Shown here: positions 49,880 to 60,300 of the stretch, one piece after another | Numbering within the stretch: position 1 is the first letter of the stretch | How the letters are laid out: each line of letters starts with the position of its first letter | Position numbers and translations under genes: made by a program | Notes under the pieces: generated by a model | Seen by the model: the letters and a program-made list of their open reading frames with translations, nothing else | Told to the model about the DNA's origin: nothing | Database searches by the model: none | Source of the DNA: Pieris napi | Taxonomy: Eukaryota > Arthropoda > Insecta > Lepidoptera > Pieridae | Direction of reading: 5' to 3' | Assembly (NCBI RefSeq): GCF_905475465.1 | Contig: NC_062236.1 | Coordinates: forward strand, 2,180,001-2,244,000 | Length of the DNA: 64,000 bases

Positions 49880-52696
49880 TCAACTATCATCAATCGGCTT
49901 TTCTTTTTCATTATTTTTACCATTTAATTCTACTGCTTCTGGTATGCCATTTCCTTCATCTTTCTTTACGTACCCTGCTGGGCCAACTAAAGACAAAACA
50001 ACAGGTAAAAACAAAAGCCCACTATACAAACCGAAGAGTATTACTAAAAGGAAAATTTTAAAGAACGATTGAAACGTGTACGTTTTGGACATACTTAAAA
50101 GAGATAGAGAAAGCAAAGTGGAACCACCTCCAAGTAAGACAGCGGTCCCTATCGAAGTGACCGTTTTGAAGGCTCTTTCATTGCGACTGCCTTGAGTGAA
50201 TGTTAAGAATGAATGGCCAACGTGGGCCGCGTAGTCAACACATAACCCGATCGCAAGTTCAAGACCAATACAGCAAACAATGTCAACAGTCATACCCCAG
50301 CGTTGCATGCAACCTAACACGTTTATAATAGTGAGCAACACGCAAATAAATATCCATAGACACATTTGAAGGTTTGTTATTAATATTACAGTGCATATCA
50401 TCACACATATTAATGCTAATTCGATATTTCTTTCTACTTCGACGGCGATGATCTCATCTGTGACCCAATTAGCAAAAGCCTTTGACCAGACGGAACGATA
50501 ACCATCTCCACTGGTTATATTTGTATTTTTTACAATACTCTTAACCATATTCATAGCGGGTATATACTCTTCTGGGCCACCGAACTTTGTAAAACTGAAT
50601 GACATTGAAGAAGCGTTTATTTCGGTCACAGGATAGCCACAACGGAGAGGTTCTGAAAATTTAAAACTATACTGGAACTGGCCACCTACAGGGCTGAATA
50701 GAAATCTTGATAAATATTTATTAAATTTCTCCTGTGTCAGAGAAGACGAATTTTTTAAATCGTGACCGTAGTTTTGTAAGACATAGCCGTGGAAATGTTC
50801 CACCCATGCTACTGTGTCAGTGACATATGTTTGATTACGTAATTCTTGTACCATATTGTAAATATTATCAATTTCAGAACTATAATTCATTTTACCCATA
50901 AAAACCATAGCAGGATTACCTTCTTCTGGATAGTAAATTGCATGCGCGTTGATAAAGTCTTTGTAATAAGTATCTTCGGGTATGAACCATCTGGGGTCAA
51001 ATCTTTGTTCCAACTTTAAAATTGCTTCGATACTAATTCCGGTCATGATAATTGTGAACAATATAATAATTGATTTGCCAGCTTTAGTAAATACGACATT
51101 TTTGTAAAAACTCTCCAAACCCTTTTGAAAGATTGTTTTCTCCGTAGAAATGGTAATTTCCTTTTTGTGTCTATAGCAAAAAAGAACACCGTTCCTCTTC
51201 GATTCAATTCTTTTAAGATCTAATGTAAAAACTGCTACATAAAACGTAACAGAATAACAAAATACAAAGAACACACCCATTGCTGCATACATGCAAAACG
51301 ATTTTAGTGATGGTAATATGGTTATTGCTCCAATTAATAAAGCAACTATGTCGGTAAATGACGTTATTACAATCGACACGCCTGCGTGTTTTAACATGAG
51401 TCCTATTTTGACTGGTACACTTTTGTGCGAATCATGGGCTATAACGATTTTCCAACAGGCGTTCATAACAAACATATCGTCAACTCCCAGTCCCATTAGA
51501 AGAAAAGGTAAAGATGAATGAACGGGACCAAAAGAAATGCCTAGAATTGAGCACCAACCCACCGCACTGATATATGACATGCCTACACCCAACAATCCCA
51601 CGCTTCCTAAAGTTACTTTTATTTCTAACCAATTACATCGAGATACCGCTATCAATATATAAAAAAACATCATAATTATACCTAAAGCCAGTTTGTCCAT
51701 CTCTTGAAACATTGATTCACCACTAACATCTGCAAAACTTCGCCCTGCTTCATAAAATAAACGTATACCTTTACTGCCATAATCAACACTCTTTATGTAG
51801 TTTAAAAAATGTTGTTCCCATAAAGCTAACTCCAAAGACACCCAGTCTTCTGTGCCCATGAGATTACCGACTTCATCTAAATTCACCGCTGTCATGTTAA
51901 CATACATATACCAACTAATTAACACAGATTTTGCAGACACAATCTTACCACTCTTGTCACGTTTAACACCGCCTAACATTTTCACAAAGTCTGTTGGATG
52001 ACCAGATACAGGGTTCAATTTTACTTTATTTATCTTCTCAATAATCTCATGCTCTGAAGCGTTCCTTATCAAGTCAGGGTCGCCTCTCCATAAATCTAAG
52101 ATGTTATACTTCAAACATGTCAGTTGAAATGCCTCCAAGAATCCACAATAAAATTCGTCGTCAACCCACAAAGTGTTATCCACGTAGTTTATCTTACTTG
52201 GCTCTTTTGTGTTTGAAGCTTCGCCCTCAGATCTAGATTTTCCACTTGAATCAAAAATATTAACAATTGGTACTTTGAAGCACAGTTCATTCACTGAATA
52301 AGTTTTATCGTTGTGTTGAATTGTAATCGAATTGACTTCATTTGTAATGTTTTTAATCACCATTAAGACTTCAGGATCAAGAACATTATCCGCCGTTACT
52401 AAAATTTTCTGAAGACGATAGTTAGTACCAAAATTATCTATATACCAGTTCGTGTCTTGATAAAAATCTGAATCGGGCGGGACCCATAACTTCATAGGAT
52501 TCTTTTCTATGTAAAATCTTAACAGGCCCGTGCAGCTCACTAACACTAAGGTCCACGATACAGCAATAGTGCGCCATGGATGCCTGCCCACTAGAACTCC
52601 CAAATTGAAGAATATAGTCTCGACGAAGTTAACAAATACAGAAGATAAACTTTCCCATAGTTGTTGCGGAGACTTAATTTTCTTCTTACTAGGCAT
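49880..52696 (-). CDS. Patched/NPC1-type membrane protein, PTCHD3-like (938 aa)
   Basis: An RND-superfamily protein of the Patched/NPC1/Ptr group, members of which handle sterols or other lipids at membranes; the substrate here is unknown. One uninterrupted ORF. The first membrane helix (about 41-63) is preceded by GRHPW and followed by EKNPMKLWVPPDSDFY. A large luminal/extracellular domain contains paired cysteines. A sterol-sensing-like domain (about 335-495) has LMGLGVDDMFVMNACW. A second extracellular loop follows, then a C-terminal membrane block (about 745-903) with GLELAIGLCVDYAAHVGH. The two charged motifs GVDD and CVDY match the proton-relay positions of RND proteins. About twelve helices are expected. 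The ATG at 52696 is the first in frame. Lack of introns is unusual for an insect gene of this size. PTCHD3-like versus other Ptr-type proteins is not settled. Confidence 0.93.
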   Translation of the reverse strand: MPSKKKIKSPQQLWESLSSVFVNFVETIFFNLGVLVGRHPWRTIAVSWTLVLVSCTGLLRFYIEKNPMKLWVPPDSDFYQDTNWYIDNFGTNYRLQKILVTADNVLDPEVLMVIKNITNEVNSITIQHNDKTYSVNELCFKVPIVNIFDSSGKSRSEGEASNTKEPSKINYVDNTLWVDDEFYCGFLEAFQLTCLKYNILDLWRGDPDLIRNASEHEIIEKINKVKLNPVSGHPTDFVKMLGGVKRDKSGKIVSAKSVLISWYMYVNMTAVNLDEVGNLMGTEDWVSLELALWEQHFLNYIKSVDYGSKGIRLFYEAGRSFADVSGESMFQEMDKLALGIIMMFFYILIAVSRCNWLEIKVTLGSVGLLGVGMSYISAVGWCSILGISFGPVHSSLPFLLMGLGVDDMFVMNACWKIVIAHDSHKSVPVKIGLMLKHAGVSIVITSFTDIVALLIGAITILPSLKSFCMYAAMGVFFVFCYSVTFYVAVFTLDLKRIESKRNGVLFCYRHKKEITISTEKTIFQKGLESFYKNVVFTKAGKSIIILFTIIMTGISIEAILKLEQRFDPRWFIPEDTYYKDFINAHAIYYPEEGNPAMVFMGKMNYSSEIDNIYNMVQELRNQTYVTDTVAWVEHFHGYVLQNYGHDLKNSSSLTQEKFNKYLSRFLFSPVGGQFQYSFKFSEPLRCGYPVTEINASSMSFSFTKFGGPEEYIPAMNMVKSIVKNTNITSGDGYRSVWSKAFANWVTDEIIAVEVERNIELALICVMICTVILITNLQMCLWIFICVLLTIINVLGCMQRWGMTVDIVCCIGLELAIGLCVDYAAHVGHSFLTFTQGSRNERAFKTVTSIGTAVLLGGGSTLLSLSLLSMSKTYTFQSFFKIFLLVILFGLYSGLLFLPVVLSLVGPAGYVKKDEGNGIPEAVELNGKNNEKEKPIDDS

Positions 52697-53316
52697 AGGT
52701 ATATTTGTTTGTCACTCCCCGAAGATAGTCAGTGGATTTTATCACACGCTATTCGAAAGCGTGAACCGCGGACGATTTAAATACATTTACAGTTTGATAA
52801 ACACGTGTAGAGATGAATAGTTCGCTGTTCTGTAAGAGCATTACGATGAAACGCTAAACTGTGAGACGTCCGATTACCAGCGCGACCCAGACGATACTGG
52901 CGGCCAAAGCGTGGCAAAGTGCCATTATCACTACGATTAAAACACTGTCGTAGCGTAATACGGATTATATTATTGCAAAGATAATATTTCTTTAGCTGCA
53001 GCAAGAATTTACGTTTTGACATATCATTAATTACAATGCTTTTAAGGTATAACGTACGGAACGGAAATAACAATTGGGTCAGTTTATGTTTATCTGATCC
53101 TACTCAGTACTCAGTGGCACCAAACAGTTTATGTTGTTTAGCTAACCGATTTATAAATTATTCTACGTTCATAAAATGGTATTGCGACATTATATCTAAT
53201 AATTTATGTATTTCTCAGACAATTACAAGACCATTGTTTAATTCTGTAAGAATTTAAGCTTTATTTAATAGGAAAATAAATTTTGTAGCTCCGTTGCGCG
53301 GTGCATATAATATAAT

Positions 53317-53367
53317 CTTAATAGTAGACCGTATAGGATGCGTGCACCTATACGGTCTACTATTAAG
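53317..53367. repeat. 21-bp perfect inverted repeat with 9-base loop
   Basis: Arms 53317-53337 and 53347-53367 are exact complements over 21 bases, including atagtagaccgtatagg, around atgcgtgca. Lies about 620 bases upstream of the Patched-like start codon. No element ends or ORF mark it. Confidence 0.88.
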
Positions 53368-53450
53368 AGTTACCCTATTTATTTACCAAGCTCCGAGGTG
53401 AGATTTATGAATGCAGTTCGGTAAATAGTTTTTTATCACTTCAGATAACA

Positions 53451-53735
53451 TCTCTAAACATATAAAATTCTTGTGTCACAATGTTCGTTCCCATACTCCT
53501 TCGAAACGACTCGACCGATTCTTATTTTTTAATTTTTTTATGTATATTCAGTAAGTCTGAGAATCGGCTACTATCTTTCTTTCTTACCCCTAAATGTTAA
53601 GGGTGGTCCACCCCCTTAATTTTTATTTTTTAGATAAAACTTTTTCATTTTTTTATGATACAACATACAAAAATACATACAACACTTAATTTTCACCCCT
53701 CTACGATCAATCCCTATTTTTTATTTGTTAGTTAA
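53451..53735 (+). mobile_element. Helitron 5' part, truncated
   Basis: A|TCTCTAAACATATAAAATTC, then cttgtgtcacaatgttcgtt and actcgaccgattcttatttt. Later come aaatgttaagggtggtccac and cacccctctacgatcaatcc, the reverse-orientation equivalents of 17700-18031 and 31867-32634. No CTAG end is found. Confidence 0.65.
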
Positions 53736-55161
53736 AATCTTCTGACTTTAACTCTGAGGTTTATATATATAGAGAAAAATTCACAGAAAAACCTAAAGTT
53801 TTCATTCCAGAAAACCGAAGTCTCTGGAGTAGCATAGTAAAATTTTCCATGTTGGTATGTATTAAAAAGGTAGGATTAGTGAAATCACATTAAGGAGAAA
53901 CGAAGTTCGCGGAGGCAGGTAGTAATGTTAAAAAATTAAGAATTCCTCAATCGATCAAGAACCTTATACTCAAAAATTTCATATTGTTATAAATTGTTGA
54001 TCGAATAAACATCTTTTGGATGAATAACGGATTCCTTGGGCACATTCACCTATTAGGGATGTACAAAAATTATAAGGAGGCCTGCCATACTCCTTAATTT
54101 ATCATTAAGAGGCAATTTATTTAAAGAGAATGGCCATTGATATATAGTACTTTTATTTAATAATTGTACAAAATTTATTATTATTATTACCGAAATCAAC
54201 TCGCGTCTACGGCCAATATATTGTACCCTATTATTGGGGCTCCCCTGCACCACAATATATTTAGACGGTGCGTACGTATTTATTGATATACTATACATAC
54301 ACAATTACTAAAACGATATAACTCGTGCATCGAAGGGAATAAACAGTAACGAATTTGGGTTAGGAGGGGGGGGGGGGGGGTCTTGGGGGGTCATTTTCTA
54401 AAACGTTACGATGCGGGGCGGGGATGGAATTACGCTTAATGGTTAATAATAGTAACTTTTAGGTATAAAGAGTCACTAGATGGTCACGAAACGTTTTACT
54501 TGGGTACAGAAAAACGTTACGGCGCGTTACCCGGGGGGGTCAATAATAACTAAAATAAAAACCAAAACTGTTTCTAAAACATTTATTTGTAAAAAGTTCA
54601 ACTTAACTATACGATTCATATAGAAATACGCCTCGTTGTAGAACGAGTGTAAATCTTATTACTAAATAATTTTAAACGTAAATCTTTTTGGCTATTTCAA
54701 AATTTGGTAATAACATAGTAAATATGCATGCATTACCTAAAAAAACATTCAAAATAACCTATTAAAAGAATAATTACAAAATTATGAACATTATTTAAAC
54801 ATTTCACTTATCAAATCAATCAAATGTCAAGTAATAATAGAGTAATGTCAAAAATCAAACGTAAATCAATTTAAAAAGGCACATTACTTGTAACTTTTTC
54901 AATTTTTTCTACAATAAGTTCGGTAGATAAAACTGAATACAATCGTAAATACTGAATACAATTAAAATTTAGTCGTTACTAACATAATAAATTATACATA
55001 ATATATAATATACAAAATGTAGCATAAATAAAGTCCTGAAAAACAAGCGAACACAGACAAAACATATACGAGTAGACACGGAAGTATGAAACTTCAATAT
55101 CTTAAGCAATAACGTCTAATAGTCTTAGTCTTTCAAGAAACTACAACAGACAGCGTAATCC
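53736..55161. other. Intergenic with a G15 tract; no gene seen
   Basis: 15 consecutive G at 54366-54380 followed by tcttgggggg, and a ccgggggggtcaa at about 54531. Together these may bound a worn element (54355-54545) with acgttac repeats. Otherwise AT-rich and non-coding. Confidence 0.4.
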
Positions 55162-55164
55162 TAA

Positions 55165-55455
55165 AGCTTAGGTTTCCTAGAAAAGCGGTGCCGTAAACTA
55201 ACGGCAAAAAAACATAATTTTCGCTCGTCCAAGTCATGTTTCCACTCATGGTATTAATTAAATATGGGTACCGCTACACGCGAAAAACGTTGAACTAATA
55301 TTTATCACCGCTATGACGGCCGTAATGCAAATGACAGCACCACTATTTGACGTTACGGTGACACTCAACGTTCTCTAGAAAACTTACGTGACGTCGGTGA
55401 CGACGTACATTACGGCCGTTGGATAACGGCACCGCTTTTCTAGGAAACCTAAGCT
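55165..55455. mobile_element. TIR element with TAA duplication (291 bp MITE)
   Basis: Ends agcttaggtttcctagaaaa and ttttctaggaaacctaagct, complementary for about 30 bases. Flanked by TAA (55162-55164, 55456-55458). Inside are several acggc/gccgt blocks. A partial copy lies at 62145-62260. PIF/Harbinger-type by duplication. Confidence 0.8.
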
Positions 55456-57201
55456 TAAGACTAAATCAATTCTTAAAGAAATTTAAACTTTTTTTCATAA
55501 ATCTAAACAATTGTATTTCAAATTCGATAAACACTTTTAATTATTCAATTAAAAGTTATTTATAAACCCCCTTATTCATAAAAGTCTACTCTCTCGTCTC
55601 TTTCTGTTAAAAGCGTTTACGCTGTGATAAAAAGAGAAAAAAGTAACTTAGTCAAAACCACGCAATTAGACTGACACTTTTATTACAAAGGAGAAAAGTC
55701 TTGACTAAAATAATTCAGTCGCACTTCTTGATTTCTGAAGCAGTTTATCAGCCTTCCGTACTCCTCGATTTTTGGTCATTATTTTTCACAGCGCAAATGT
55801 TAATTGCGCACTTAGAATTTCCTGGTGCACGCTGGGGTCCGAACACAGAACCTCGCTGATAATAGCAAGCCAAACTACGCTCTAACTTAAATATAAATTT
55901 AAAATTTAAAAAAAAGAAATAGTAACTTTGTTACATACTAAAATCACAAGACACTGTTTTACAATTAATACAAAATACGTAATTTGTCGTATTCGTTTAT
56001 AAGAATTTAATTACCTTTTTTTAATCAAAATAATATTTTAGCTGTCCGAATCTGGGAAAGACTAATAAGTTAAAATCACGTTCAATTACAAATAATAACA
56101 TTAATTATAATTACAATAGATTTTTTTTATATTAATTACAATATAAACCGGAGTTGGTAAGAGAATTTTTAAATGCCAATGCGATTTACTAATAAAGTAC
56201 GACCTGTTGACAATGCAAGAGTATACCATGTCATTGTGTAAATTGTCAATATCATTTATTTGACATTTATAACCATAAATGCTAAATTTAGTTCATCTGT
56301 CATGAGATCAGTTCTGTAATCTGTACTGTACGTCACCAAATGAGATCTACGCCAACTCTAGCGGTGAATAATACAAATGTCATATAAATGACACAAGCGT
56401 ATCATATTGCGTAAGATACTTCATCATTCATGGTAAAGTTACAGGGGCCAAAGCACGAACGTAACTAACGAGATTTGCAATCGTATACGTATACGTCAAA
56501 AGTTAATATTAGTTTCAGTACGCATGTATCTTGTGATATTAAAAACGAATTCTATTACTATATACTATACGGAGCGCTTCACAAGTTTCAATAAATGCTT
56601 CTAATCAAAAGCAATTATTTCATTATGGCTAAGTAATAACTATCGACTGGCAACCTCATTAAAAGATTTTTATCTGTTAATTGAGAATTTTACTCAATCA
56701 TACGACTTTTAATAATGGCGGCTGCATCCTTCTCGCTCATGTCATCTAATAAGAGAGCCAATGATCGAGATGTGACGTCATCGTTCAGCTCCTGCCAGAA
56801 AGAGATATCGAATAGAACGAAATGCATAGCAGTTTCACATGAATTGAAAATTTATTTTAGGCTAAAAAATTTCGGTTTTTTTATAGTGGATCACCATATA
56901 AATTAAATTGTAGCCATGGTAACAATATTAATACATAATTCCATTTACTCGTCAAGTATTCTAATATTTCATAAATTAACACATTTCCAGCTCATTTAAA
57001 TAAAGAACGTCAAAACGATTAAAAGTTTACGTAAAAATTAAAAATGATTGCTCAAATGAAAATTTTAAAATTATGTGTATCACACATAGTGCTATATCTA
57101 CAGTATATGTTACAAGCTATCTTTTCTAAAATATACGATAATTTTCGTAAACGTCCTTAATAATAAAAATATATACGAAATAAAATAAAAAACTACTAGT
57201 A
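55456..57201. other. Intergenic, no gene seen
   Basis: AT-rich sequence downstream of the Relish-like gene; nothing recognised. The small ORF at 56715-56906 has no known similarity. Confidence 0.35.
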
Positions 57202-57207
57202 TTTATT
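57202..57207 (-). terminator. Poly(A) signal of the Relish-like gene
   Basis: AATAAA on the minus strand, 34 bases past the stop at 57241-57243, with a T-rich stretch following. Supports 57241 as the true 3' end of the coding region. Confidence 0.7.
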
Positions 57208-57240
57208 GTTAAGCAAAAAAAATACCAGCAAAACAGCGGG

Positions 57241-57312
57241 TTAATGTGATAGCCACATAACAATGCTATCTTTAAAATTGATCAACCCACTAACCAATAT
57301 ATCCAGCTCCGG
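57241..57312 (-). CDS. Relish-like last exon (end of death domain)
   Basis: 24 codons, PELDILVSGLINFKDSIVMW and LSH then TAA. Acceptor is AATAG|CCG; it lacks a good pyrimidine tract, so the boundary is tentative. The phase fits the preceding exon. Confidence 0.6.
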   Translation of the reverse strand, partial: PELDILVSGLINFKDSIVMWLSH

Positions 57313-60300
57313 CTATTTATCTAGGTGACGTGCAAGTACTATGGCGAATACCAATATATTTGGTTAAAAATAACATAATATATGATATTATTGAAATTCA
57401 CTATTACCTTTATGTTATTAAGTAAAGTTGTGGTGGGACTAGGTGTCGATTCAAAGAACTTCATCATTGCGTCCCGATGCAGACGTTTGGCTAACTCCCG
57501 CCAACCCCCGCTTCTATCCAAAATAGCTGCCACTTCATGGACGTACTGCGAAAGGTCGGATAGCTCGCTTGCTTCCTGAAAATTATTGTAAAGTTCAACA
57601 AAACAGTAACATCAGATACAGTGGCCTACGACAAATTTTTAGGGCGGCAAATATGGGAACCGATTTTTTTGCTACCTCATAAATCAAAAAGATTTCTGGT
57701 GTTTTACAGATAGAAGTCTGCCACAAATTTTCCCAACCAGTAATCAACCTCTGCGCCCTCAGCTCACACTTTGTATGAGTGAACACTGAACAGCCCTGCG
57801 ATTCTGTAACTCACTGATTTGAGCGCGACCGCCGCTGTGAAAACCGCTGTGTGAGTTCGAAAAGTGAGTTACAGAATCGCAAGGCAGAGCGAAATTGCAG
57901 AAAGTGAATTACCCTCTTAACCCTATCAAACTACTGGATGGTTCGTGTATGATTTGTGCTCAAAAATCAAACTCAAAAATTATTTTGCGTGCAACGAAAT
58001 TGTTGGATTTTAAAAATAATCTAGGATATGACTATTATAGAGATATGGGCGGCAAAAACTTCACAGTTTATACCTTGAAAATTTATAAATCCGTCACTAA
58101 TCCGATATCTGTATTTTTCGTGATCATTTGTTTTTTCTTAATCAGCTACGTGGTCAGCCTTTAATGCCTGACACAACGCTGTAAACTTCTTGGGTCTAAG
58201 GCCGGTTTTCTCACGATGTTTTCCTTCACCGTACGAGCAAGTGTTAATTGCGCACAGCCGGGAATATACGACCTTAGGAATGAGAGTCGCACGCTGAAGT
58301 CACTAGGATGACACTGCTGGATTGTTAAGTTAAACTCTGATTTCATTCCGTAGAATTCTGACGTTTCATAAGTGTTGATACTAAAAAAGTTCTCCACCGA
58401 AAAAGGGACAAATTTGACCCATTTGAGGGGAATAAAAAATAAAATGCTTCGAATTTTTAAAGTTTTACCTACAAAAAGGTAAATAAATCTAAATATTTAC
58501 TTACTACCCTAATACAAAAATAACAAAAAATTAAATATCACGAACATATCGCATTGACTTTAATTACTTTCTTTTATTCTTTAGCTGGCATCACTGCCTA
58601 CTAATTACAGATTTAGTAAACCACTTTTAATGTGGACCTGGGACCACCGCCAATAAAATGGATACATTCACTAACAAATAAAATGTATGTATAGACTCAG
58701 ATTTTCAGACTCTTAATAAAATTGAAAAATGTGCCCGGCCAAAAAGGTTTGTCTCTCTGACAAGTCTAAAAATGATAGCTGTCAGAATTCTACGGAATTA
58801 AAAATCAGAGTATAAGTTAATTAGGGCGGATCCAGACGTTCATGGGGATGATTAAATTGATATAAAACTAAAATTAAAAATCCACAATGACCTATTCACG
58901 AAAACATACTCCTGTTTTGTTTTAGCATTATTAGAATACGTTAGCAAGTAGGTAATGGACCTTCCAAAACCGAATAATATAATAGTAAAGAACATAGTCC
59001 AATTTCAATGTCTCAGGCTATTCTCTCGTTTCGTCTATTTAAATACTATTTAAGAAGGACAAATCGCTGTCAACGGTGTATTGCAGTTGGACGTGTTGCT
59101 CCGGTCAAAGCCCTCGTTAAACGTAAATTAATCAATAAAGCTTTTTTATAAATTTGACGAATATTTAAATGATCCTAATCCTTGGGATTGATTTGCTCCA
59201 GTTCAAACAATTTGTATGTCTCAAAACTTCGCGATTAAAAGGAGTGGCGGAAAGTTTCTTGCCAGTTCTTGTTACCTGCTCTACGCACTTGACTTGCGAA
59301 CTGGTAGTAAATGTAAATTTACAATTAATTTAATTTCTTTTTTGGCGTTCATAATAGTACGTGAGGTAGCAACGTTTTCGAGAAAGAATTTCAGGTCAGC
59401 TGATTTTGTGATATGTCTTCCTTCTTGCACTTCCGGTTAGAGTCTGGGCAATCTGGCTGGCGGTAGCGGTTGCGTTCATTAGTGCGCATCCTATCTGTCC
59501 AGGTAATAATCCTGGATTTTAAAAGCATTTTAAGAAGCGTAATTTTTAATTTTTTTTTTAATTCAAGACTTAACAATCGAATTAATGTCTGGCAAATTCA
59601 TTTTCAGTTTTTCTTATATTTAAATAACATAATATTAAAATTACAGACTTTCTAAAATACTTTGAAATTTTTATAAAAAAAAAACTTAAAATCGCGTCTG
59701 GCACATAGTTAGCAATGTGAAAAATGTCTGGCAATAAAAAAAGTATGTCAGGTAGACGTATTTAAAAAGGAAAAATTTAAAATTACGCTTCTTAAAATGC
59801 AATGCTTCATCATACTGCAATACTTTATCATTTTAATTCAAGACTTAACAATCGAATTAATGTCTGGCAAATTCATTTTCAGTTTTTCTTATATTTAAAT
59901 AACATAATATTAAAATTACAGACATTCTAAAATACTTTGAAATTTTTATAAAAATAAAACTTAAAATCGCGTCTGGCACATAGTTAGCAACGTGAAAAAT
60001 GTCTGGCAATAAAAAAAGTATGTCAGGTAGACGTATTTAAAAACGAAAAATTAAAAATTACGCTTCTTAAAATGCTTTTAAAATCCAGGATTATTACCTG
60101 GACAGATAGGATGCGCACTAATGAACGCAACCGCTACCGCCAGCCAGATTGCCCAGACTCTAACCGGAAGTGCAAGAAGGAAGACATATCACAAAATCAG
60201 CTGACCTAAAATTCTTTTTTATCAAACGTTGCTACCTCCCGTACTATAAGTACTTGTTTACCTTTATGAATCAAGTTATTTTGTGTTTGAGATACTCAAT

